Shown: piece after piece, positions 6,353 through 13,365 of the stretch
Layout of the letters: each line of letters opens with the position of its first letter
Numbering within the stretch: position 1 is the stretch's first letter
Virus record (IMG/VR): IMGVR_UViG_3300009149_000006
Location: 1-43,192 of that record
Strand: one strand, 5' to 3'
Source: a virus
DNA length: 43,192 nucleotides
Position numbers and translations under genes: made by a program
Notes under the pieces: model-generated
What the model was told of the DNA's origin: nothing
Seen by the model: only the letters and a program-made list of their open reading frames with translations
Databases searched by the model: none

Positions 6353-6494
6353 CCAAAACGGGCACTTTTCCCAGTGATAGCTTGAAGGTGTGCAGAACGT
6401 GCAGAATGGACACTTTAATCTATGAAGATATATTTACATATGTATACCCCTCCCCATCGTATTGATCGCACAGAGCGGTATGTGTATATATATT

Positions 6495-6520
6495 TATCTG
6501 TCTATTCTGTCTATTCTGTC
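6495..6520. repeat. Short tandem repeat
   Basis: TATCTGTC followed by two exact copies of TATTCTGTC (6503-6511, 6512-6520). It lies beside an AT-rich stretch. Iteron-like, but only nine bases per unit. Confidence 0.7.
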
Positions 6521-6738
6521 TACTTACTTGATATGATAGGCTTTCTTGGCTTGCCGGAGAAGGCAGAAAAGGCGGAAGGTGCGGATTGAGGGCGCAAAAG
6601 CCTTGACACGGGGAGCGAAACGCGCAAGGCCCGGGCGTTTTACGTGATATGCAGGGCGCGAGGCGCGAGGGGGTATAGTTGAATTCGCGCGGCGCGATGT
6701 TGGACGTATACTTATTTAGTAAACCGCGCATAATTTTC

Positions 6739-6765
6739 AAAAAATCACAAAAAAATCACAAAAAA
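6739..6765. promoter_or_regulatory. Helically phased A-tracts upstream of the late promoter
   Basis: Three runs of six to seven A residues begin at 6739, 6749 and 6760, each separated by TCAC. The 10-11 bp spacing matches the helical repeat, which bends DNA. The last tract ends about 28 bp upstream of the -35 box of the promoter at 6794, a position where such tracts act as UP elements or activator-independent enhancers. Confidence 0.6.
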
Positions 6766-6793
6766 TATCATATGGGGGGAGTGGGAGTAGTAC

Positions 6794-6822
6794 TTGACAA
6801 GACGGATGTAATATGGTATAAT
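6794..6822 (+). promoter_or_regulatory. Main rightward (late) promoter, perfect consensus
   Basis: TTGACA at 6794-6799, a 17-nt spacer and TATAAT at 6817-6822, with TGG directly before the -10 box (extended -10). The expected start is near 6829, about 30 nt before the first small gene. Confidence 0.9.
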
Positions 6823-6860
6823 GGGTGGTGAAGTAAAAATAGTAGAGGGAGGCATGATAG

Positions 6861-6989
6861 GTGATAGGCAAGAAGTGGAGACAGAGGCGGCGGAGGGCAG
6901 AGGGGTTAGTACCAGCGACCGTAGCGATAGCGGGCTTGGTGTTAGTAGCGGGGATACTGGCGTGGTGCGTCTACATTTGGGTACACTAA
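6861..6989 (+). CDS. Small membrane peptide, 42 residues
   Basis: A GTG-start frame of 42 codons preceded by GAGGGAGG with an 8-nt spacer. The N-terminus is strongly basic (MIGKKWRQRRRRAEG) and is followed by one membrane segment (ATVAIAGLVLVAGILAW) with an aromatic end. An ATG at 6854 in another frame is only 1 nt from the ribosome binding site and gives no protein-like product. The gene is the first of the late operon. Basic single-span peptides of this size in phages include holin-like and superinfection-exclusion peptides; which, if either, is unknown. Confidence 0.55.
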   Translation: MIGKKWRQRRRRAEGLVPATVAIAGLVLVAGILAWCVYIWVH

Positions 6990-7000
6990 GGGGGTAGCGA

Positions 7001-8053
7001 ATGGAGATAGGTGAGTATCGCGGAAGACGCGGTTTAATGGGCAAGGAGTTAGGGGAAGAAGGATGGCGGCGGTTGCATGAGTTAAGTCATGGGTCGCCGA
7101 CTTTAGCGAGTGAGTTTTTGGGTTACAGATCGACGAGTACAGTAAGGCGGCACTGGAAGCGGTTGGAGTTAGGTAATCGGGGAGATGGAGTGAGGCTGGA
7201 CTTTGAGCCGTTTTTGGCGGGAGAGGAGCCGGAGAGCACAGGGGACATACGGGAGATGTACTTAACGGCGACGCTCAAGGCGGACAGTGCGCCGCATTAT
7301 GAGTGGACGGTAAGCCGCGATGTAGAGTACGCGCATCTGGTATTTTTGGGCGATCTGCACTATGGTTCGCCGGAGATGGACTACCGGAGGTTTTTGGCGT
7401 TATGCGACTGGATAGCGGAGTATCCGGAGGTACGGTGGATAGGGATGGGGGACTATTGGGACTTAGTGACGATGCAGAGTCCTGGCATACATCGTCAGAG
7501 TCTCACTTATGATCAGGCCACCGACTTGATGCGTGAGGACACGGGGCCGATAATGGCGCAGTGCGTGATGTTGCATCGGGGCAATCACGATGAGCGCATC
7601 ATGCGCGGGTTACAGATAGGGCATGATCCGGTAAAGCGATGGGCAGAGGAGTGTGGTGTGCTCTATGGGGGATATAGTGGCTTCATCAACATCACGGTAA
7701 CCGACGGGCGCAAGCGCCAGACGCAGAAGTATGTGGGGTTTCAGCACCACGGGTTTGGTAGCGGAACGACCTGGGGGTATGTGTTCAATAGTATGGAGCG
7801 GTTAGCGGCGCAGAACGATTGTGACTGGGTGGCGATGGGGCATCGGCATCAGAGGGCCAGTGTGGAGACTGCGAAGTCGCGGGTAGTGGGTGATGTGGTA
7901 GAGGTTTATGGGGTGCCGTTGATCTGCACGGGGTCATTCCAGAAGCACCTAAAGGACAGTTATGCAAGCAAGAAGGGGATGCGGCCCGCTTCGTTAGGGG
8001 CAATGACAGCACATTTGTATCTTGATAGGCACTCAGTACATGGGAGGGCGTAA
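7001..8053 (+). CDS. Calcineurin-like metallophosphoesterase with N-terminal helix-turn-helix-like region
   Basis: 350 residues. All metal-binding motifs of the family are visible in order: GDLH (117-120), GDYWD (150-154), GNHDE (194-198), HHG (249-251) and GHRH (280-283). These bind two metal ions and hydrolyse phosphodiesters or phosphomonoesters; the substrate is unknown. The first 55 residues contain ASEFLGYRSTSTVRRHWKRL, which looks like a DNA-binding helix-turn-helix and suggests the enzyme works on DNA. It follows the membrane peptide by 11 nt and overlaps the next start (TAATGA region). Confidence 0.8.
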   Translation: MEIGEYRGRRGLMGKELGEEGWRRLHELSHGSPTLASEFLGYRSTSTVRRHWKRLELGNRGDGVRLDFEPFLAGEEPESTGDIREMYLTATLKADSAPHYEWTVSRDVEYAHLVFLGDLHYGSPEMDYRRFLALCDWIAEYPEVRWIGMGDYWDLVTMQSPGIHRQSLTYDQATDLMREDTGPIMAQCVMLHRGNHDERIMRGLQIGHDPVKRWAEECGVLYGGYSGFINITVTDGRKRQTQKYVGFQHHGFGSGTTWGYVFNSMERLAAQNDCDWVAMGHRHQRASVETAKSRVVGDVVEVYGVPLICTGSFQKHLKDSYASKKGMRPASLGAMTAHLYLDRHSVHGRA

Positions 8054-8310
8054 TGACGACACTCGCTTGGCTTGGCACCATAATCCTGTTTTTGGTCGGA
8101 CTGCCTCAAATCTGGCGGAATTATGCCAGGAAAAAAACCGACGATTTAAGCGTATGGTACTTTATACTCTTGCTTATCGCCTCCGTACTATTGTTAGCGG
8201 ATTCAGTTTTTGGTAGCTGGCAGCCGACAGCGGTAGCGAGTTGGCTGGTTAGCGCACTCGTGGCGATAGCCATACTCGTTCAGATAGCCTATTACAGAGG
8301 GAGGGCGTAA
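8053..8310 (+). CDS. SemiSWEET / PQ-loop membrane protein
   Basis: 85 residues with three membrane segments, the usual size of bacterial SemiSWEETs. It has the defining PQ motif in the first helix (LVGLPQIWRNYARK) followed by KKTDDLSVWYFILLL, which matches the loop and second helix of the family. SemiSWEETs form dimers that pass small sugars through the membrane. A transporter gene between a metallophosphoesterase and a nucleotide-metabolism gene of a phage is unusual. The start overlaps the stop of the upstream gene. The family call rests on the PQ motif and topology; the substrate is not shown. Confidence 0.75.
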   Translation: MTTLAWLGTIILFLVGLPQIWRNYARKKTDDLSVWYFILLLIASVLLLADSVFGSWQPTAVASWLVSALVAIAILVQIAYYRGRA

Positions 8311-8311
8311 A

Positions 8312-8845
8312 ATGAAGAAGGTGTACATTGCGGGACCGTACAGTGGTCCCAACAAGCACGAAAACGTACATCGGGCGCGGGAGGCGGCAGCGATACTTTT
8401 TGTAAGGGGCTGGGCACCATTTGTGCCTCATACGATGACGTTAGACTTTGAGAAAGATTACCCTTACATAAGAAAGGAGGTTTACCTCAAGACTGACTTA
8501 GAGTGGCTAGAGCAGTGCGATGCGGTATTTATGTTACCAGGCTGGGAAGAGAGTGCTGGGGCGAGAGGGGAATATCACCGAGCAAGGGAATCGGGGTTGC
8601 CGTGCTATAGTGCGATGGAAGATGTTCCTTATGTGGATGAAGAAAGCACATCTGATTCTGTTGTAGACCATCCGCTGCACTACACGCAGGGCACGATGGA
8701 GTGCATTGAGGCTATCGAAGGGTTGGGGCTGGCTTTTCACGAGGCACAGATTTTGAAATATATTGTCCGTTGGCGATACAAGAGTGGCGTGGAGGACTTA
8801 AAGAAGGCCAAATGGTTTTTAGAGAGACTTATCGAGCGGGCGTAA
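8312..8845 (+). CDS. DUF4406 - DUF3310 fusion protein
   Basis: 177 residues. Residues 1 to about 110 match DUF4406, related to nucleoside 2-deoxyribosyltransferases: KVYIAGPYSGPNKHENV, then RGWAPFVPHT, then WLEQCDAVFML and GARGEYHRARESGLP. Residues from about 115 match DUF3310: HPLHYTQGTMECIEAI, then LKYIVRWRYKSGVEDLKKA and a terminal helix. DUF4406 proteins are thought to act on nucleosides or nucleotides; DUF3310 is a common phage domain, also linked to nucleotide metabolism. Here both are one polypeptide joined by an acidic linker. Confidence 0.75.
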   Translation: MKKVYIAGPYSGPNKHENVHRAREAAAILFVRGWAPFVPHTMTLDFEKDYPYIRKEVYLKTDLEWLEQCDAVFMLPGWEESAGARGEYHRARESGLPCYSAMEDVPYVDEESTSDSVVDHPLHYTQGTMECIEAIEGLGLAFHEAQILKYIVRWRYKSGVEDLKKAKWFLERLIERA

Positions 8846-8872
8846 TTTAGTCAGTACGAGGAGGGTTAAAAG

Positions 8873-9148
8873 ATGGAGATAGCCCATATTAAGTGGTTCG
8901 ATGCTCAGTACACGGAGGGGCCAGACTATGTGGCCGGCCTGGACCCGGGCATCATAATCGAAAGCGCTGGCGTTCTGATCTCTTCCGACGCCGACCACGT
9001 TACGATCGTCGGGGATTGGTGGGACTCCTATCCCAGCGCCCGGTGCCGCCATATTCATCACATTCCCAATGCCAACATCCTTGAGATGCACACGAGTGAC
9101 GTTGCCGATATGAAGAAGCGGCGCATCAAGAGGGGGGGAAAGAGATGA
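8873..9148 (+). CDS. Hypothetical protein, 91 residues
   Basis: Starts MEIAHIKWFDAQYTEGP after GAGGAGGG. Beta-rich with a Cys-His cluster (CRHIHHIP) and a basic tail (KKRRIKRGGKR). The combination of ILISSDADHVTIVGDWWDS suggests a small beta barrel. No family is recognised. It overlaps the next gene by ATGA. Confidence 0.7.
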   Translation: MEIAHIKWFDAQYTEGPDYVAGLDPGIIIESAGVLISSDADHVTIVGDWWDSYPSARCRHIHHIPNANILEMHTSDVADMKKRRIKRGGKR

Positions 9149-9318
9149 GTGTGCTGAAGCTGCTGGGGGTTGATGTTGAGAGACTCAATTTGCTGATAGA
9201 GGAGTCGCGGATATTGGTGGCGCAATTGCGGGCGATAGCTCCTCAGGTGCAAAATGTTGTAGCCAAGGCCAATAGGATCGTCGACATTGCCCTGGAGGAA
9301 GACGATGAAGGGAACTGA
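9145..9318 (+). CDS. Small coiled-coil protein, 57 residues
   Basis: The start overlaps the previous stop (ATGA) and AGGGGGGGAAAG lies upstream. The sequence (VERLNLLIEESRILVAQL, then VQNVVAKANRIVDIAL) has regular hydrophobic spacing typical of a two-helix coiled coil. It overlaps the next gene by 14 nt. With the following gene it occupies the place where a small terminase often lies, but neither shows a clear signature. Confidence 0.6.
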   Translation: MSVLKLLGVDVERLNLLIEESRILVAQLRAIAPQVQNVVAKANRIVDIALEEDDEGN

Positions 9319-9529
9319 GAGTGAGGTGCCGGATGATCTAACGGCTCAGTCGGTGGGCGAGCTAAAGCGCATTCTGGGCGGTGATGTTCAGGAGGGTGAT
9401 GATCTGATAGCCAGGGTGGCACTGGCGATACTAAAGATGGCACAACGATCCAAGGGAGCGGAGTCTCCGGAGGTAGAGGAACCCGACTTGGTAGAAGAGG
9501 CCCGCGACCGCTTTACAGGGCAGTTTTAA
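9305..9529 (+). CDS. Small acidic protein directly before the large terminase
   Basis: 74 residues from ATG 9305 (GGAGGAAG upstream). The sequence is acidic (PDDLTAQSVGELKRI, VQEGDDLIARVALAI, EEPDLVEEARDRF). Its stop overlaps the terminase start (TAATG), so translation is coupled. By position it may be, or assist, the small terminase subunit, but I see no helix-turn-helix. Confidence 0.6.
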   Translation: MKGTESEVPDDLTAQSVGELKRILGGDVQEGDDLIARVALAILKMAQRSKGAESPEVEEPDLVEEARDRFTGQF

Positions 9530-11202
9530 TGAATGTTGAGCGTGTAGTTGTTCCTGTCGAAGAAGCCCTCCAGATGACGCCCGAGGAGAAGTGGAACTTC
9601 ATTCTCGATATGTATGGGCTGAGAGGGCGTGAAGACTTGCTCCGCAAGTCGAAGCGCGATGAGGAATGGGCGGAGCTAGGTCTCCGCGACTTGTTTTTTA
9701 TGACGGTAGTCATTCTGGGTTACGGGCGTGCTACGCTTACTGGTTTGCACTATGAGATGTGTGAGTTCATCGAGCAGGGCGCCGAACGCAGTCGTCAAGG
9801 AGAAGAGTGGCATGGGCTGGTGGAGGTGCCTCGCGAGCACTTTAAGACGACTTTCTGTGTCATTGGCCGTGGCCTGCAACGCATTGCTGAAGACCCCGAC
9901 AAATGTCAGTTGATTACCTCTGCGGTCCACCGTCAGGCACGAGATACCTCAACGGCGATGAAGTGGCACATCGAGCATAATGGTATCTACCAGCGGCTTT
10001 ATCCTTACATAGTACCAGACCGCGATCAGTTCACCGGAGAGGCTTGGCGGGTAGAGTCGCGGAAACGGAGCCGTACTCCTCGCCGTGAGCCTACTGTGAT
10101 GAGTATTGGTGTAGGTGGGACTGGGGAAAGCTATCACTTTGATTGGATTTCTCAGGATGACTTGGTGACGCGCCGAAACTCTGAAAGCCGTCTAGTGCAG
10201 GATGGGGTGGTGGATTTTTATCAACAGAATCAGGCGTTGTTGAACAAGGGTGGTGAGGAGATAACCACGGGAACACGGTTTAATGACTACGACCTGTATG
10301 GTTGGATGCGCAGCGAGGAAAATAAGACGCGCATTGAGATATTCCACCGCGAGGTAGAGCAGCAGGTGGATGAGGGTTCGGAGCGGATGTACTTCATTTT
10401 CCCCGATGAGTGGGACCCCGAGCGGCTTGCCGAGAAGCGCAGTAAGATGCGCCTGACCACGTTTTACTGCCAGTATTACAATAACCCACTTCCGGACGAA
10501 TTGATAAAGTTTGGTGAGGATTACTTTACCCATTACCGAGAATTACCTGATAATATATGCTATACGATAGGTTGGGACCCATCGCCTGGTATGGGGGGAG
10601 ACAAGTCTGCATTGGTTGTGGTGGCCTACAATGACGTGGGTGATTTCTATGTAGAAGAGGCCCTGACTGGTATGTGGCGGGAACAGGAGCAGATCAAGGG
10701 AGCTGACGAGCTAAATCAAAAATATCATGCAGTGCTGACACTGGTTGAGACCTATGGATATGCTAAAACTATTTTGACCTCGGTAGCAACTTTTCAGGAG
10801 GAACAGGCGTCTATAAGAGGAGCGGAAGCTTATTGGATGATTGAGGGGGAGGGCGGAGATAAACGTAGTAAACCACATAGGGTATTGACGCTGTTGCAGC
10901 CGCTCTATGAGCGTAGAAGGATAAAGCACCACGTAAGCCTGAAGGGTTCGGAGCTAGAGTATCAGTTGAACCGCTTTGGGGTAGCGGAGGCAGATGACCT
11001 GCCTGATGCTCTTTACTATGCTATATTGGCAGCGGCAAAGAGCGGCTATATCGGCCCCGCAGATCAACCTAAACCTCCTCCCCAGACACCCAGTGAAAAG
11101 TTGCGTGCGGGAATAGAGTTAACAGCCGACGAGCGGATTACGGTAGGGCCGACTATTGAGACACGGGGTGCCTATGATAGAAAAAGGGAAAGAATCTGGT
11201 AA
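9529..11202 (+). CDS. terL: Large terminase subunit
   Basis: 557 residues. The ATPase part has a deviating Walker A (VPREHFKTT at about 100-108), a Walker B-like FDWISQDD at 204-211 and a TTGTRF motif near 247-251 that fits motif III. The nuclease part begins IGWDPSPGMGGDKSALVVV (first Asp at 350) and ends with DDLPDALYYAI, supplying the other acidic residues. It packages DNA into the procapsid with the portal. Length and order are normal. The Walker A lacks the usual G-x-G-K-S/T spacing but keeps K and TT, as in other divergent phage terminases. Confidence 0.9.
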   Translation: MNVERVVVPVEEALQMTPEEKWNFILDMYGLRGREDLLRKSKRDEEWAELGLRDLFFMTVVILGYGRATLTGLHYEMCEFIEQGAERSRQGEEWHGLVEVPREHFKTTFCVIGRGLQRIAEDPDKCQLITSAVHRQARDTSTAMKWHIEHNGIYQRLYPYIVPDRDQFTGEAWRVESRKRSRTPRREPTVMSIGVGGTGESYHFDWISQDDLVTRRNSESRLVQDGVVDFYQQNQALLNKGGEEITTGTRFNDYDLYGWMRSEENKTRIEIFHREVEQQVDEGSERMYFIFPDEWDPERLAEKRSKMRLTTFYCQYYNNPLPDELIKFGEDYFTHYRELPDNICYTIGWDPSPGMGGDKSALVVVAYNDVGDFYVEEALTGMWREQEQIKGADELNQKYHAVLTLVETYGYAKTILTSVATFQEEQASIRGAEAYWMIEGEGGDKRSKPHRVLTLLQPLYERRRIKHHVSLKGSELEYQLNRFGVAEADDLPDALYYAILAAAKSGYIGPADQPKPPPQTPSEKLRAGIELTADERITVGPTIETRGAYDRKRERIW

Positions 11203-11208
11203 AAAGAC

Positions 11209-11237
11209 TTGACGTAGATTTAATTTTGTGCTATAAT
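11209..11237 (+). promoter_or_regulatory. Promoter for the portal-capsid segment
   Basis: TTGACG at 11209-11214, a 17-nt spacer and TATAAT at 11232-11237, with TGC before the -10 box. The start should be near 11244, only about 4 nt before the portal ATG at 11248. Transcripts from here would lack the GGAG at 11238-11241 and be nearly leaderless for portal. Confidence 0.8.
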
Positions 11238-11247
11238 GGAGTAGATT

Positions 11248-12966
11248 ATGAGGGTATCCTTACCAATCGTAGGCGATATTGAGATTTCTCGTCACCGTAA
11301 GCGCCCGCGCAAGGATGTCGAGGTTACGGCGGAACTGGGCCAGCTTGTGTCTGATGCCCAGACTGCACTTGCGAAGCGGCATACGAGCTGGAAAACCTTT
11401 GATGAGTATTACTTCGGTGAGCAGAAGATAAACAAGGATGTGAACTACGATGTTGTAGAGAACCGCGATATGTACCCCCTGAATTACTGTATGTCTACGG
11501 TAGAGACGATGATCCCGATTTTGTTAGATGCTGCTCCGATGTGGTATGTGCTGCAAGAGGGTGTGGGGCAGGGGTCCCCACTGGTGGAAGATGCCACAAT
11601 GTTTTTACAGGCTTTCTGGCACTATGCAAAAATAGACCATACGTTAGAAGAGGTTTGCCGTGATATGATTGTGTATGGGACAGGAGTGGGTAAGGTTTAC
11701 TGGGATAGCGAGAAGATGCCAGTGGAGCGGATGGCGGAACGTGTTGAGATTGTAACAGACGAGGAAACAGGGGAGGCAAACTTCCAGACGATAACCGAGA
11801 CAGAGGAAGAGCGACTCGGTGACGTAGCGATTGAGTGGTGCGATCCCTTTTCTATCTTCCCCGATCCGAATGCGCGGCGGTTAGACGAGTGCCGTTATGT
11901 GGCTCTGAAAACGGAATTGTCCAAGGAAGATTTGCAGCGGCAGTTTGAGTGGCTTGACGAGGATGATATTGCGACGGTAAGTGGTTCAGATAGGCAGCGA
12001 CTCCGGCCTCGCGAGCAAGAGGAGAAGCGTACCGACCTGGCAGAGGTCTGGGAGGTTTACCACGAGTTTGGCCAGAAACTGACTATCTACACGGGGAGTA
12101 CGATACTCTATGAGGGCGATAACCCTATGCCAGGGAAGCGCTTCCCCGTAGTGTTCTTTACCAATCGGCGACGGGGTGGATGGATGTTTGGGCAGTCTTG
12201 CATTAACGACATTATGGCGACGCAGGACTTCCTGAATCTGGCTAATGTGCACGTAGCTACGAATATGCGCTATGCGATGAACCCTCAGCTTCTCACTAAT
12301 GACCCCAAACTGAAGGAGTATACTAATAAACCTGGTGGGGTTGTCTACGTCGAAAGCAAGATACGGGGCGAGAAGGGTTTCGCGGAATGGCAGGAGATTC
12401 CGGAACTGCCTTCGTCGCTGTTCATTTATATGGATAGACTGCAACGAACCTTAGATGTGCAGTCTGGTGTGCACGATGTGATGGAGGGGGTTAAGCCCAA
12501 GGGAATTACTAGCGGAATAGCCCTGGCGCAGTTGAATGAGGGGGCGCAGGGCCGCCTACGGCTGCTGATCCGGTCGATGGCAAAGTCCATCGAAGATATG
12601 GGGCAGCTAGTTCTTGATATGATGGTGGCGAACTATGCAGAGGATCGCAGTATAGCACAATACGAGGGAGAGTCGCCTGAAGTAGTGTCGTTGGGAGTGA
12701 CGTCGCTACCCAAGCTTGGTGGTAGCCAGTATCGTGTGATTGTCCAAGGGCGCGGCGAACTACCTTTGAATCCTGCCGCGCAACTTGATATTGCAATGCA
12801 GCTTTATGGCGCAGGGGTTATAGATCAGGTTGAGTTGCTGAAAGTAGCGAAGTGGCCCAATCCCAATGAAGTAGTATCGAGAATGCAGCAGGCACAAATG
12901 GAGCAGATGGCAGGCGCGGCGCAAGCACAAGGATTACAGATGATGCCGTCTCAGGAGGCGATGTAA
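11248..12966 (+). CDS. Portal protein
   Basis: 572 residues. Recognised from position directly after the large terminase, length, and typical portal segments: MFGQSCINDIMATQDFLN in the middle and the wing/stem part QSGVHDVMEGVKPKGITSG followed by LAQLNEGAQGRLRLLIRSM. The protein forms a dodecameric ring at one capsid vertex through which DNA enters and leaves. The C-terminus is rich in Gln, Ala and Met. Its stop overlaps the next ATG. Confidence 0.85.
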   Translation: MRVSLPIVGDIEISRHRKRPRKDVEVTAELGQLVSDAQTALAKRHTSWKTFDEYYFGEQKINKDVNYDVVENRDMYPLNYCMSTVETMIPILLDAAPMWYVLQEGVGQGSPLVEDATMFLQAFWHYAKIDHTLEEVCRDMIVYGTGVGKVYWDSEKMPVERMAERVEIVTDEETGEANFQTITETEEERLGDVAIEWCDPFSIFPDPNARRLDECRYVALKTELSKEDLQRQFEWLDEDDIATVSGSDRQRLRPREQEEKRTDLAEVWEVYHEFGQKLTIYTGSTILYEGDNPMPGKRFPVVFFTNRRRGGWMFGQSCINDIMATQDFLNLANVHVATNMRYAMNPQLLTNDPKLKEYTNKPGGVVYVESKIRGEKGFAEWQEIPELPSSLFIYMDRLQRTLDVQSGVHDVMEGVKPKGITSGIALAQLNEGAQGRLRLLIRSMAKSIEDMGQLVLDMMVANYAEDRSIAQYEGESPEVVSLGVTSLPKLGGSQYRVIVQGRGELPLNPAAQLDIAMQLYGAGVIDQVELLKVAKWPNPNEVVSRMQQAQMEQMAGAAQAQGLQMMPSQEAM

Positions 12967-13286
12967 TGCCTTTTAAGTCTGAGGCCCAGCGGCGAAAGTT
13001 TTACGCAATGAAAGCTAGAGGGGAAATCTCACAAAAAACTATTGATGAGTGGGAGCACAATACTCCTAAGAACATTCCTAAACGCGTTAGACCTAAAAAG
13101 AAGAAACGGAGGAAACGGACTCATAATAGTCCGGCAATCGATATGAAAAGCGACGAGATTGTGAACCGACATACACAGCCGCCAACAGCGGCAAAACCTA
13201 ATCCGCCAGTGAAAAAAGATTCGGATATTGCCCCTCATGGTAATGGCAAGAAGGGCATAGCACCACTGCGGGGACGGTCTGAATAA
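12966..13286 (+). CDS. Small basic protein found between portal and scaffold
   Basis: 106 residues. The N-terminus MPFKSEAQRRKFYAMKARG followed by KTIDEWEHNTPK is a motif I know from many small phage proteins; its function is not established. The middle is a run of lysines and arginines (RPKKKKRRKRTH) and the rest is low complexity with Pro and Asn. The charge suggests nucleic acid binding. The start overlaps the portal stop (ATGTAATG). Confidence 0.7.
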   Translation: MPFKSEAQRRKFYAMKARGEISQKTIDEWEHNTPKNIPKRVRPKKKKRRKRTHNSPAIDMKSDEIVNRHTQPPTAAKPNPPVKKDSDIAPHGNGKKGIAPLRGRSE

Positions 13287-13295
13287 TGAATACAC

Positions 13296-13311
13296 TCGCA
13301 CGCAAGTGCGA
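13296..13311 (+). promoter_or_regulatory. GNRA-type hairpin upstream of scaffold
   Basis: TCGCAC, loop GCAA, GTGCGA form a 6-bp hairpin with a GNRA tetraloop. It lies in the short intergenic region 13287-13365 with a second hairpin 10 nt downstream. No T-tract follows, so termination is unlikely; RNA processing or stability control is possible. Confidence 0.5.
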
Positions 13312-13321
13312 TGTAGAGCAC

Positions 13322-13341
13322 CCTCCCGCATCTGCGGGAGG
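13322..13341 (+). promoter_or_regulatory. GC-rich hairpin upstream of scaffold
   Basis: CCTCCCGC, loop ATCT, GCGGGAGG form an 8-bp hairpin (nine with the A-T pair closing a two-base loop). It ends just before the ribosome binding site AGAGGAG of the scaffold gene and is not followed by a T-run. Confidence 0.6.
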
Positions 13342-13365
13342 TATAGAACGAGAGGAGTCTGAGTG

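Larger units (their letters stand above)
6137..6793. other. Divergent non-coding region, candidate origin and control region
   Basis: I find no convincing gene here (open frames lack ribosome binding sites and are not protein-like). It holds direct repeats of GCAGAACGTGCA (6318-6329, 6392-6403), an inverted repeat AGAAGGCAGA/TCTGCCTTCT (6313-6322, 6343-6352) with a third copy of AGAAGGCAGA at 6558-6567, an inverted pair TTCTGTC/GACAGAA (6276-6282, 6306-6312), a tandem TATTCTGTC repeat (6503-6520, with a shorter first unit at 6495), an AT-rich stretch (6426-6496) and phased A-tracts (6739-6765). Such combinations are typical of phage origins and operator clusters. Confidence 0.55.

Noticed and set aside
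6250-6465. Open frame of 71 codons on the plus strand in the intergenic region
   Set aside because: No ribosome binding site, no domain, and it lies upstream of the late promoter.
6603-6631. TTGACA at 6603-6608 as another rightward promoter
   Set aside because: The sequence at the -10 distance is AAGGCC, with no TATAAT-like box.
6420-6740. Open frame of 106 codons on the minus strand in the intergenic region
   Set aside because: No ribosome binding site, proline- and arginine-rich translation without protein-like pattern, and it crosses the repeat cluster.
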